From JAGNGI01 sp035448825 (lineage in GTDB: Bacteria; Fidelibacterota; UBA2242), in NCBI GenBank assembly GCA_035448825.1, contig DAOTJS010000012.1:5217-69216 (forward strand): a stretch of 64,000 nucleotides of DNA. Direction: 5' to 3'. The notes beneath the pieces were generated by a model. It was given only the letters and a program-made list of their open reading frames with translations, did not search any database and had not been told where the DNA came from. Every line of letters starts with the position of its first letter. The first letter of the stretch is position 1. Shown here in pieces: positions 27,463 to 36,359 of this stretch. The translations under genes and the position numbers were made by a program.

Positions 27463-28455
27463 ATGTTCTATTTCGCGAATTGGCTTTTTTTAATTTTGCT
27501 AATTCTCGTGCCAGCGCTGGCTATCTGGTATTGGAAGCGAGGTCGCAGAAATGCCGCCGCCCTGCGATACTCGTCACTTAAAAACATTTTACAGTTAAAA
27601 AATAATCGGGCATCTTATAAAGTGCATAGCCTGTTCGTTGCCAAACTGTTCGGAATTGCTCTTCTAATTATGGCTTTAGCTCGTCCGCAAAGTGGCAATA
27701 CTATGCGGGAATTCACCACGGAAGGCATTGATATAATGCTGGTATTGGATATTTCCAGTTCGATGAAAGCCATTGATTTCCGTCCCAATCGGTTGGAAGC
27801 CGCTAAATCGGTTGCTCAAAAGTTTATCGAGGGGCGTCAAAGTGACCGGATTGGTTTGATTGTTTTTGCGGCGGAGAGTTTTCTACAATGTCCCTTGACT
27901 ATTGATTATGGGGTCTTGAAAGACTTACTCAACCAGGTTGATATTGTCGAAGAAAAATATGATGGAACGGCGATCGGGATGGCAATTGCCAACGCTACCA
28001 ATCGCTTACGTGAAAGTCAGGCTAAGAGCAAAATTATGATTCTCCTGTCTGACGGCTGTAATAATGCAGGTGAAATTGACCCACGCACTGCCGCTAATCT
28101 GGCGGCCGCCTTCGATATTAAAATCTATACGATTGGAGCCGGTAAACTAGGACAAGCGCCATACCCGATTGAATTGCCAAACGGTCAGATTCAATATCGT
28201 CTATTAAATGCTGAAATTGACGAGGCTCTCTTGCAGGATATTGCCAATAAGACTGGCGGGAAATATTTCCGGGCAACTGATGAAAAAAGTCTGGCGATGA
28301 TTTATGAGGAAATCAGCGGAATGGAAAAAACCGAAGTCAAGGTTCATGAGTTTGTCAATTATAATGATCTTTATCCTTACTTTTTAATACCGGGCTTTTT
28401 ATTAATTGCGCTGAGTGGACTACTCGGATTGACCATCTGGCGGAGGACGCCCTGA
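27463..28455 (+). CDS. batA: BatA, von Willebrand factor A membrane protein
   Basis: 330 aa. Two N-terminal helices (ANWLFLILLILVPALAIWYW and a second near residue 60), a VWA domain with an intact MIDAS (LVLDISSSMKA, T in AIGMAIANAT, LLSDGCNNAGEID), and a C-terminal helix. First gene of the batABCDE set seen in Bacteroidetes, Leptospira and related groups, implicated in stress tolerance. Overlaps batB by one base. Confidence 0.92.
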   Translation: MFYFANWLFLILLILVPALAIWYWKRGRRNAAALRYSSLKNILQLKNNRASYKVHSLFVAKLFGIALLIMALARPQSGNTMREFTTEGIDIMLVLDISSSMKAIDFRPNRLEAAKSVAQKFIEGRQSDRIGLIVFAAESFLQCPLTIDYGVLKDLLNQVDIVEEKYDGTAIGMAIANATNRLRESQAKSKIMILLSDGCNNAGEIDPRTAANLAAAFDIKIYTIGAGKLGQAPYPIELPNGQIQYRLLNAEIDEALLQDIANKTGGKYFRATDEKSLAMIYEEISGMEKTEVKVHEFVNYNDLYPYFLIPGFLLIALSGLLGLTIWRRTP

Positions 28456-29480
28456 TGGTTAAGTTTTATCATCCGGAATTCCTCTGGTTCTGGAGCCTGA
28501 TAATTCTGGCGATACTGGCGCTCATTTATAACCGAATTCAGCATCGCAAGAGTCTGCAACAGTATGCCGGAATCGAACTTTCTCAGAAATTATTGGATGG
28601 CTATCGCCCGGGATTAAGGCGTCTAAAAAATAATCTTTGGCTCGTCGGGCTGGTATTTCTAGGAATTGCTTTGCTGGGACCGGCCGTCGGCCAAAAACTG
28701 ACTGAAGTTAAGCGACGGGGGCAGGATATTATTATTGCGCTCGATACTTCGATCAGTATGAAGGCTGAAGATGTCAAACCCAGCCGTCTGGAGCGCGCCA
28801 AATTTGAGATCAATCGCTTTATTGATGGTTTAATGGGCGATCGGATCGGTATAGTTGCCTTTGCCGGTACCAGTTACCTGCAGTGTCCTCTAACCCTGGA
28901 TTATAGTGCGGCTAAGTTATTTCTCGACGCTTGCGATACCGGCGTTATCGGCACTCAGGGCACCGCCATCGCCGAAGCAATCAGTACCAGTTTAAAAGCC
29001 TTCAAATCGGGTGAAAAAAAACACAAAGTCATTATCCTGATTTCTGATGGCGAAGACCACGAAGGTGACATTAATCAAATTGCCAAGCAGGCGGCTGAAG
29101 AAGGCGTAGTTATTTATGCCGTCGGAATCGGTTCGCTTACCGGGGCGCCGATACCTCTGCGTAATGCCGCTACGGGAGAAGTAGAATTCAAAAAAGACCG
29201 CGCCGGACATATCGTGATGACTGCGCTCGAAGAGGAAACTATGCAAAAAATTGCGGCTATGACGGGTGGTAAATATTATAACCTGAGTGCCAGTAGCGAT
29301 GCCTTTCAGAAAATTGCCCACGACATATCCGGTATGGATAAGAAAAATCTGCAGTCGCATGAATATACCGATTATCAGCAACGCTATCAGATATTTTTAT
29401 TAATTGGTCTCGTGCTTTTGACCACTGAAATTTTTATTCCGGAAAAGAGAAACTCAGCCTCACATGAGACTAATACTTAA
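28455..29480 (+). CDS. batB: BatB, von Willebrand factor A membrane protein
   Basis: 341 aa, same architecture as BatA: N-terminal helix pair, VWA domain with MIDAS IALDTSISMKAEDV, FAGTSYLQCPLTLDYS and ILISDGEDHEGD, C-terminal helix (FLLIGLVLLTTEIFIPE). Probably forms a complex with BatA and the TPR proteins encoded downstream. Confidence 0.92.
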   Translation: MVKFYHPEFLWFWSLIILAILALIYNRIQHRKSLQQYAGIELSQKLLDGYRPGLRRLKNNLWLVGLVFLGIALLGPAVGQKLTEVKRRGQDIIIALDTSISMKAEDVKPSRLERAKFEINRFIDGLMGDRIGIVAFAGTSYLQCPLTLDYSAAKLFLDACDTGVIGTQGTAIAEAISTSLKAFKSGEKKHKVIILISDGEDHEGDINQIAKQAAEEGVVIYAVGIGSLTGAPIPLRNAATGEVEFKKDRAGHIVMTALEEETMQKIAAMTGGKYYNLSASSDAFQKIAHDISGMDKKNLQSHEYTDYQQRYQIFLLIGLVLLTTEIFIPEKRNSASHETNT

Positions 29481-30207
29481 GCAAAATATGAGAATAAATA
29501 ATCCCATTTTAAATTGGACAATTCAGCTGGTTTTTTTTGCTCTGACAATAACTATCTTTAAGCCAAAGGGAATATTGGCGGCCGACTCTGCTCTGCGTCA
29601 GTATGAAAAGGGCAATTATCCGGAAGCGATTCGTACTTATGACCGTATTCTGAAAGACCACGACGATTGGGAAGAAGCCCATTTTGGTAAGGGCGCCGCT
29701 CTCTATAAAAGTCAGCGCACCGAGGAAGCTATGCGCGAATTTGAAAAAGCTATTTCCGTCAAAGATCCACTGAGAAAATCGGCTGTCTATTATAATCTCG
29801 GCAACGCTCTATTTCAAAACGGCCGTCTTGAGGAAAGTCTGGCTTTTTACAAAAAAGCCCTTGAATATAATCCCCGTGATTTCGACGCTAAGTATAATTA
29901 TGAACTGGCGCGCCAAATAATGCAACAACAGAAAAATCAGGATAAAAATCAGTCGGACCAAAAGTCGGATCAGCAAAATCAGTCCAAAGATCAATCTCAA
30001 CCGGATCAGCAGTCTCAGCCGCCAAATAAAGAGCAACAAGAGCAACAGGCTCAACAACAACAGTCTCAGCCGAATCGGCATGAGAAAGAAAAAAGTCAAA
30101 AGGAAGCCGCTCAAATTCTGGATGCTTTGAAGAATGATGAAAAAAAGCTAATGCAGGAGAGAATGCGAGTGAAAGCTTCCGGCCTGGCTAAGGAAAAAGA
30201 TTGGTAA
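29464..30207 (+). CDS. batC: BatC, TPR protein with Gln-rich C-terminal region
   Basis: 247 aa from ATG 29464, overlapping batB by 17 nt; an ATG at 29488 is possible. One N-terminal hydrophobic segment, three TPR repeats (RQYEKGNYPEAIRTYDRIL; HFGKGAALYKSQRTEEAM; YYNLGNALFQNGRLEESLAF), then a stretch of about 65 residues dominated by Gln/Lys/Ser (about residues 155-220) and a charged helix. The Gln-rich linker is common in BatC proteins. Confidence 0.88.
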   Translation: MRLILKQNMRINNPILNWTIQLVFFALTITIFKPKGILAADSALRQYEKGNYPEAIRTYDRILKDHDDWEEAHFGKGAALYKSQRTEEAMREFEKAISVKDPLRKSAVYYNLGNALFQNGRLEESLAFYKKALEYNPRDFDAKYNYELARQIMQQQKNQDKNQSDQKSDQQNQSKDQSQPDQQSQPPNKEQQEQQAQQQQSQPNRHEKEKSQKEAAQILDALKNDEKKLMQERMRVKASGLAKEKDW

Positions 30208-30214
30208 TCGCTGG

Positions 30215-32047
30215 ATGAATCGTTTAAAGATTTTCAGTTGGCTATTTTTCTTGCAGTTATTCTGTCTGAATGCCCATGGACAGGACCTGCGCGTTTCGGC
30301 CTCGGTCAACAAGAATAACATTACCGATAAAGATGTGCTAATTTTCTCGGTAACAATCGAGGGCGTTAGGGATTTTCCGGAAGTTCCGCCGCCAGAAAGT
30401 CCGGATTTTGTCCTGATTTCCGGTCCATCACAGTCCAGCAGTATTCAGATAATCAATGGCCAGATGAACGCCTCGAAAACCGTCAGTTGGCAAATTGCAC
30501 CCACGCGCACCGGTCAGCTAACGATTAATCCTATTTCCATCAAATATCGAGGCAAAATTTATTCAACCGAACCAGTCCATGTTAATGTCACTACTTCCGC
30601 GTCTTCTCAATCTCGTTCAACGCCGCCGCCTTCCGGAACGCCCGATAAACAAGCGACTACCGGTGGGAGCGAGGAAGTTTTCCTGAAAGCCGTTGTCCCT
30701 AAAACCACAGTATATAAAGGTGAAGAATTAATAGTTTCATTTGATCTATACTTTAAGAATGTGCGTACTTTCGGCCGTAAGAAACTGCCCGATGCCCAGG
30801 GATTCTGGAGAGAAGAACTGGAAGCGCCCACTCAACCAGCAATAACCAATGAAACAGTTGATGGTATTGCCTACCGCAAGGCGACGATTCAGCAAATAGC
30901 CCTTTTCGCTACTACTACCGGTGAATTGACCATTGATCCAATGGTGGTTGATTGTGAAGTAATTCAGCCCAGTCAACGGCGTTCGATTTTCGATGACTTC
31001 TTTGGGGGTTCTTTTTTCGATGATCCAATGTTTTCAAAAACTAAAATTGTGACAGTTCAATCGGCGCCGATTAAGATTCGAGTAAAGCCCCTTCCTGAAA
31101 GCGGTCAGCCTACTTCTTTCAATGGGGCAGTCGGACAATTTAAAATCGAAAGCAAAATCGATACTCTTCAGATAAAACAGGATCAAGCTCTTACACTCCA
31201 GTATAAAATTAGCGGCAATGGTAATATCAATTCTATCAAATTACCACCACCCGATCTGCCTAATTCCGTCGAGGTTTTTGATCCAAAAATCGAGAAGAAA
31301 ATAGATAAGTCCAGCGGAAGCGTTCGAGGTTCGGTGACTTATGAATACGTGCTAATTCCTCGCCGGCAGGGATTATTAACTATTCCGGCACTTTGGTTTT
31401 CTTATTTCGATCCCCAGACCGAAACCTACCGAACTATATCTACCAGCAGTTTCAAAGTCAAAGTCGTCGGGAGCGAGGATCTGCTTTCCGGACGAAGTGT
31501 TGGGCTAAGCAAGACCGAAGTTTCACTTCTCGGGCAGGATATTCGTTTTATTATGCGTGAGAATCCAACCTGGCGCAAGTCCGGCCAGACTGTTTTCAGC
31601 GAATTCTGGTTCTGGCTGATAAACGGCTTCTCGATGCTGGTTTTGATTGGTGCAATCACTCTGCGCTGGTGGACTGAAAAAATGGAGAGCAACTTGAATT
31701 TTGCGCGACGCCGCCAGGCCTGGTCGAAATGCCAGAGCCGTCTACGGGTTTTGCAAAAAATGGTGGATAGCGCAGTTGACGAAGATTTTTACGCTCAACT
31801 GTCTCAGGCCGTGATCGGCTATATTGCCGATCGGCTCGGCTTACCGCTGGCGGGTTTAGGGCCTAAGGAAATTGAACAGGAGCTGAGCCGGCGTGCGATT
31901 GATTCTGAATTAGCGACAAAAACCGTAAAATTACTCGAGAAGCTGGATGAAATTCGGTTTTTGCCGGGGATGACCGCCAAGCAGGATCCAAAAGAACTGC
32001 TGTCTGCCAGTCGTGAAATTGTTTCCGCTCTGAGCAAGGTGATTTAA
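30215..32047 (+). CDS. batD: BatD, large periplasmic-facing protein
   Basis: 610 aa with signal peptide (FSWLFFLQLFCLNAHGQ), several Ig-like beta domains characteristic of BatD (VSASVNKNNITDKDVLIFSVTI; YEYVLIPRRQGLLTIPALWFSYFDP), a membrane helix near residue 475 (FWLINGFSMLVLIGAITLRW) and a cytoplasmic helical tail. Position between batC and batE is the standard order. Confidence 0.9.
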   Translation: MNRLKIFSWLFFLQLFCLNAHGQDLRVSASVNKNNITDKDVLIFSVTIEGVRDFPEVPPPESPDFVLISGPSQSSSIQIINGQMNASKTVSWQIAPTRTGQLTINPISIKYRGKIYSTEPVHVNVTTSASSQSRSTPPPSGTPDKQATTGGSEEVFLKAVVPKTTVYKGEELIVSFDLYFKNVRTFGRKKLPDAQGFWREELEAPTQPAITNETVDGIAYRKATIQQIALFATTTGELTIDPMVVDCEVIQPSQRRSIFDDFFGGSFFDDPMFSKTKIVTVQSAPIKIRVKPLPESGQPTSFNGAVGQFKIESKIDTLQIKQDQALTLQYKISGNGNINSIKLPPPDLPNSVEVFDPKIEKKIDKSSGSVRGSVTYEYVLIPRRQGLLTIPALWFSYFDPQTETYRTISTSSFKVKVVGSEDLLSGRSVGLSKTEVSLLGQDIRFIMRENPTWRKSGQTVFSEFWFWLINGFSMLVLIGAITLRWWTEKMESNLNFARRRQAWSKCQSRLRVLQKMVDSAVDEDFYAQLSQAVIGYIADRLGLPLAGLGPKEIEQELSRRAIDSELATKTVKLLEKLDEIRFLPGMTAKQDPKELLSASREIVSALSKVI

Positions 32048-32048
32048 A

Positions 32049-32813
32049 ATGAACCTTTTACGCACTTTAGTTCTGATAATAAGCCTGACCGTCGGGCTAT
32101 TAGCTGAAAATCCAGCCGAGCTCGATTCATTGTTTGAACAAGGTAATCGAGCTTATCAGGAAGAAAATTATCCTGAAGCTATTCGCTTTTATGAAAGTAT
32201 TATTGCCCGTGGTTATGAAAGCGGCCCACTATATTTTAATCTGGGAAATGCTTATTACCGCGTCAATAATATCGGACATGCGATTCTGAATTACGAGCGC
32301 GCCGCCCGACTTATTCCCAATGATCCGAATGTGGCTTTTAACCTGCAATTGGCTAACCTAAGCGTCAAAGACCGAGTCGAGGCTCCGCCGCCATTTTTCC
32401 TTTTCCGCTGGTATCAAAACTTTCTTAATCTGCTCAATATGCGCGGTTGGGCGGTGATTTTCTCGGTTTTGTTATTGATTGCGACTGGTAGTTTTGCTGT
32501 TTGGCTAAATCTGGACGTAAGGCGTTTGCGCCACGGGCTGAAATCACTTTTTATTTCTTCAGGAGTGCTCAGTGTCATAGTGGCTTTGATTCTGTTCCAA
32601 CAATATCGCACCCAGACCGCCAGTCATTTTGGGATCGTTCTCAGCGAAGCAGTCAGTAGTCTGTCGGCACCTCAGGCCGGTAGTACCGAATTGTTTATCG
32701 TTCACGAAGGAACTAAATTCAAAATCCTCGATGCCGATGAAAATTGGATAAAAATCGAGTTGATTGATGGAAAACAGGGTTGGGTACCGGGCACGGATGT
32801 GGCTAAAATCTAA
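32049..32813 (+). CDS. batE: BatE, TPR and SH3-like protein
   Basis: 254 aa. Signal peptide, two to three TPRs (FEQGNRAYQEENYPEAIRFYESI; YFNLGNAYYRVNNIGHAILNYERA), two membrane helices in the middle (WAVIFSVLLLIATGSFAVWL; FISSGVLSVIVALILF) and a C-terminal bacterial SH3-like domain (LFIVHEGTKFKILDADENWIKIELIDGKQGWVP). Ends the bat operon. Confidence 0.9.
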   Translation: MNLLRTLVLIISLTVGLLAENPAELDSLFEQGNRAYQEENYPEAIRFYESIIARGYESGPLYFNLGNAYYRVNNIGHAILNYERAARLIPNDPNVAFNLQLANLSVKDRVEAPPPFFLFRWYQNFLNLLNMRGWAVIFSVLLLIATGSFAVWLNLDVRRLRHGLKSLFISSGVLSVIVALILFQQYRTQTASHFGIVLSEAVSSLSAPQAGSTELFIVHEGTKFKILDADENWIKIELIDGKQGWVPGTDVAKI

Positions 32814-32886
32814 GCCCCAAAGCAGTTTATCTCTTTTAAAATTACTCATATTCTCCGTATATTTTGGCTGTGTTAGTTTTACGAAA

Positions 32887-33366
32887 ATGAAAAATATAGC
32901 CACTGTCTTTTTAATTTTATTCTCATTTGCCAGCCTGCTATCTCAGGAAATAATAGCTCCTCAAGATGAGAGTTTTGATCCGGCTATTCTAAAGGAACCA
33001 CCTCTGCCGATGCTGGATAACACGCTGATTTACGAGATTGTTACCGATCTTAAACCACTGGCTAAGCCGATAAAAGACGTGACTGATTCTGTCGCTTATG
33101 TTGAAAAAATGGGCTGGAAAGTTCAGGTATTTTCTAGTAGCGATTATTTCCTGGCTGATTCGGTTTACCGCACGCTTCAAGGTCAATTCGGCAATTCCGA
33201 AGTCGAGAAGGTGTTCAATTTACCCTATTATAAAATCCGAATTGGTAATTGTGCCACGCGGGAAGAAGCCGAACGCCTTTTAATCCGGGCTCAAGAATTG
33301 GGTTACCGGGACGCCTGGGTAATCCGCACTCAGGTCAAAATGACTGTCAAGGAAGGCTTTTTTTAA
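32887..33366 (+). CDS. Exported SPOR-domain-like protein
   Basis: 159 aa from ATG 32887 (signal peptide NIATVFLILFSFASLLSQ). The C-terminal half reads GWKVQVFSSSDYFLADSVYR, then YYKIRIGNCATREEAERLL and GYRDAWVIRT, the alternating pattern of a SPOR (peptidoglycan-binding) domain. SPOR proteins bind denuded glycan at division sites. Its placement after the bat operon may be coincidental. A 5' extension of the frame overlaps batE and is not used. Confidence 0.75.
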   Translation: MKNIATVFLILFSFASLLSQEIIAPQDESFDPAILKEPPLPMLDNTLIYEIVTDLKPLAKPIKDVTDSVAYVEKMGWKVQVFSSSDYFLADSVYRTLQGQFGNSEVEKVFNLPYYKIRIGNCATREEAERLLIRAQELGYRDAWVIRTQVKMTVKEGFF

Positions 33367-33396
33367 CAAAATATTAAAAATGATGAGGTTTTAAAT

Positions 33397-34155
33397 ATGT
33401 CAGGCCATTCAAAATGGAGCACAATTAAGCGAAAAAAGGGGGCTCTCGATGCCAAGCGCGGCAAGGTTTTTACTAAAATTATTAAGGAAATTCAAGTCGC
33501 CGCTAAAATGGGCGGCGGCGATGAAAATGCTAATCCGCGCCTCCGCACAGCGGTCTTAGCGGCTAAAGCGGCTAATATGCCTTTGGCTAATGTCGAACGA
33601 GCCATCAAAAAAGGCACCGGTGAAATTGAAAGCGTCAATTACGAAGAAATCACTTATGAAGCCTACGGACCCGGCGGCGTGGCAATTCTAATGGAAGCCT
33701 TAACCGATAATAAAAATCGCACCGTTTCGGAACTGCGCCACATTTTAACCCGCCACGGCGGAAATTTAGCTACCACCGGCAGCGTCGCCTATAATTTTGA
33801 AAAGAAAGGCATCATTACCGTGAATAAAGATACTTGCACGGAAGACGATCTTCTGGTGATTGCTCTGGAGGCTGGCGCCGACGATATTAGCACTGAAGAC
33901 GACGTTTATGAAGTCAGCGTTGATCCCGGTCATTTTGAAAAGGTAAAAAAAGCGCTGGAATCGGCTAAGATTGCCATTGCCAGCGCCGCCGTAACCATGA
34001 TTCCGAAAACTACTATCAAAGTAGATGAAAAAAACGCGCCGAAAATCATAAGTCTGATGGATGCTCTCGAGGATCATGACGATATTCAAAATGTTTACGC
34101 CAACTTCGATATTGATGATAAATTACTGGCTGAATTGCAACAGAGTGCCGGATAA
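33397..34155 (+). CDS. yebC: YebC/PmpR family protein
   Basis: 252 aa. Canonical start MSGHSKWSTIKRKKGALDAKRGKVF, then NARLRTAV-like ANPRLRTAVLAAKAANMP and EAYGPGGVAILMEALTDNKNRT. YebC proteins are described as transcriptional regulators and, more recently, as translation factors that relieve ribosome stalling. It precedes ruvC, the common order; the stop overlaps the ruvC ATG. Confidence 0.95.
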   Translation: MSGHSKWSTIKRKKGALDAKRGKVFTKIIKEIQVAAKMGGGDENANPRLRTAVLAAKAANMPLANVERAIKKGTGEIESVNYEEITYEAYGPGGVAILMEALTDNKNRTVSELRHILTRHGGNLATTGSVAYNFEKKGIITVNKDTCTEDDLLVIALEAGADDISTEDDVYEVSVDPGHFEKVKKALESAKIAIASAAVTMIPKTTIKVDEKNAPKIISLMDALEDHDDIQNVYANFDIDDKLLAELQQSAG

Positions 34156-34646
34156 TGTCTGAAGAGCTTAGAGTAATCGGCGTTGACCATGGTATTAACC
34201 ACACCGGATACGCTATCGTTACCAAAAATAGCTCTAAGCTTACCTGCCTTACGTATGGCTCGATCGTGACCACTCCTCGTGAAGCCTTTAACCTGCGTTT
34301 GAAGCATATTTATACGGAATTATTGCAGATTATCGAAGCCTGGAAGCCGTCCGTTATGGTAGTAGAGGAAGCAATCTATGCCCAGAATGTCAAAACCGCG
34401 CTCTTGATGGGGCATGCTCGTGGAGCAGTGCTACTGGCTGGTGCTAATGCCGGTTTAACGATTGCCGAATATCCACCCAACAAAATAAAATCGGCAGTAG
34501 TTGGTAACGGTTTGGCTTCCAAAGAACAAGTGCAATATATGGTTAGTCGGATTTTAGGACTTTCGCAAAAACCGGATTCTTTCGATGCCGCCGATGCAAT
34601 GGCAGTAGCAATCTGTCATCTAAACCGCCCAAATTTAAGGGAATAA
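34155..34646 (+). CDS. ruvC: Holliday junction endonuclease RuvC
   Basis: 163 aa. RNase H-like fold with D11 (VIGVDHGINHTGYAI), glutamates in VVEEAIYAQNVKTA, and the C-terminal acidic pair in SFDAADAMAVAICH. The usual D-P-G of the first motif is D-H-G here. Resolves Holliday junctions with RuvAB. Confidence 0.93.
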   Translation: MSEELRVIGVDHGINHTGYAIVTKNSSKLTCLTYGSIVTTPREAFNLRLKHIYTELLQIIEAWKPSVMVVEEAIYAQNVKTALLMGHARGAVLLAGANAGLTIAEYPPNKIKSAVVGNGLASKEQVQYMVSRILGLSQKPDSFDAADAMAVAICHLNRPNLRE

Positions 34647-34649
34647 AGT

Positions 34650-35243
34650 ATGTTTGCTTATATTAGCGGAAAATTAGTCCAGAAAGAACCTACTTTGGCT
34701 ATTATTGATGTTAACGGCATTGGCTATCAGGTTAATATTCCCTTGTCAACTTATTCCGCTTTACCGGCTTCCGGTCAAATTGCCAAATTGCTCACTTATT
34801 ACCACGTTCGCGAAGATGTACAGGCTTTGTATGGCTTTGCCACTCCCGAGGAAAAAGAGTTATTTTTACTGCTAATCAGCATCTCCGGCATCGGGCCGAA
34901 GATAGCAATGACGATTCTCTCGGGAACTAATCCCGAACAATTCCGGCGCCGAATATTAGACGGTGATGTCCATGCTCTAACGTTGATTCCCGGTATAGGA
35001 CTGAAAACCGCGCGCCGGATTATAGTCGAACTGGGTGAGAAAATGGGACAGACGGCTGAGCTGGTTCCCGATGAACTTTCTACCGTCGCTCTGGGAGCGC
35101 CTGGTGAAGAGGCGTTGCGGGCTTTAATTTCGCTTGGTTACCGGCGGCCGGAAGCTCTGAATGCTCTACGCAAAGCCGCTAAGGAACTCGGTGATTCGGC
35201 GCCCGTTGAAAAATATATCAAAGCGGCTCTTAATCAAATGTAA
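34650..35243 (+). CDS. ruvA: Holliday junction branch migration protein RuvA
   Basis: 197 aa. N-terminal OB domain (MFAYISGKLVQKEPTLAIIDVNGIGYQVNIP), two helix-hairpin-helix motifs (LLISISGIGPKIAMTILSG; LTLIPGIGLKTARRIIVEL), flexible linker and C-terminal RuvB-binding domain (EEALRALISLGYRRPEALNAL). ruvB does not follow; gcvT does. Confidence 0.95.
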   Translation: MFAYISGKLVQKEPTLAIIDVNGIGYQVNIPLSTYSALPASGQIAKLLTYYHVREDVQALYGFATPEEKELFLLLISISGIGPKIAMTILSGTNPEQFRRRILDGDVHALTLIPGIGLKTARRIIVELGEKMGQTAELVPDELSTVALGAPGEEALRALISLGYRRPEALNALRKAAKELGDSAPVEKYIKAALNQM

Positions 35244-35252
35244 GGCGAAAGT

Positions 35253-36359
35253 ATGGAAAGCACCGATAGTCAGATAAAAAAGACCCCGTTTTATGACCAG
35301 CACTTGGCCTTTAATGCCAAACTTGTGCCTTTTGCCGGTTACTGGATGCCAATTCAATATCGCAGTATAATGGAAGAACATCGCCGCGTCCGAACGACGG
35401 TCGGCGTTTTCGATGTTTCCCATATGGGTGAATTTATTGTCACAGGTTCAGCCGCGGAGCAATTTTTGAATTACATTACAATAAATGATGTATCCAAATT
35501 AGCCATCGGTCAGGTGCAGTATTCCGCAATGTGTTATCCAGACGGTGGAATTGTGGATGATTTACTCGTTTATCGCTTTGTTGATCACTATATGCTAGTT
35601 GTCAATGCTGCTAATCTGGAGAAAGATTTTAACTGGATCAAGGAACATCTGCCCGCGGGAGTGGAACTGGCTGATATTTCCGATGAAACCGCACTTTTGG
35701 CTGTTCAGGGACCGTTATCTTTGGAAGCTCTTCAGCCATTGACACATGTTAATTTAAATGGAATCGAATTCTACCATTTCACAGAAGGAGAAATAGCCGG
35801 CGTTTCGGCGATTTTGTCGCGCACCGGTTACACCGGTGAAAAAGGGCTGGAAATTTATCATAAACCGGCTGATAGCGCCAAACTTTGGGAGGCTATTTTT
35901 CAAGCTGGGGGAAAGTATGATATCCAACCGGTTGGTTTAGGAGCGCGCGATACTCTCCGGCTCGAGATGAAATACGCGCTCTACGGTAACGACATTGATC
36001 AGACAACCAATCCGCTGGAAGCCGGACTGGGCTGGGTCACCAAACTTGACAAACCGGGTTTCATTGGAAAAGAAGCATTATTGAAAGTAAAGGCGGAAGG
36101 CTTGAAACGTAAAAGCGTCGGCTTCGAAATGCTCGAGCCTGGCATCCCACGCCATAACTATAAAGTCTTTAAAAATGGCAAGGAAATCGGCATTGTAACC
36201 AGCGGCACCCAGTCGCCGACTTTAAACAAAGGAATCGGAATTGCCTATGTAACAGTTGAATATAGCTCCGTCGGTACGCCGATCGAAATCGAAATTCGCG
36301 ATAAATTATTAAAGGCGATGGTAGTCAAAACTCCATTTGTCCCAGCGAGAACACAGTGA
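35253..36359 (+). CDS. gcvT: Glycine cleavage system T protein (aminomethyltransferase)
   Basis: 368 aa, full length. N-terminal folate-binding GCV_T domain (FAGYWMPIQY, FDVSHMGEFIVTG, GGIVDDLLVYR), RTGYTGEKGLEIYH and GLGARDTLRLEMKYALYGND, then the C-terminal barrel (GIVTSGTQSPTLNKGIGIAYV). Transfers the aminomethyl carbon to tetrahydrofolate. P, H and L proteins are not adjacent. Confidence 0.95.
   Translation: MESTDSQIKKTPFYDQHLAFNAKLVPFAGYWMPIQYRSIMEEHRRVRTTVGVFDVSHMGEFIVTGSAAEQFLNYITINDVSKLAIGQVQYSAMCYPDGGIVDDLLVYRFVDHYMLVVNAANLEKDFNWIKEHLPAGVELADISDETALLAVQGPLSLEALQPLTHVNLNGIEFYHFTEGEIAGVSAILSRTGYTGEKGLEIYHKPADSAKLWEAIFQAGGKYDIQPVGLGARDTLRLEMKYALYGNDIDQTTNPLEAGLGWVTKLDKPGFIGKEALLKVKAEGLKRKSVGFEMLEPGIPRHNYKVFKNGKEIGIVTSGTQSPTLNKGIGIAYVTVEYSSVGTPIEIEIRDKLLKAMVVKTPFVPARTQ

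Noticed and set aside
29934..30120. Gln-rich region of batC as a foreign insertion
   Set aside because: Gln-rich linkers of this kind are usual in BatC proteins, and the codons show no word-array periodicity like that in fcl.
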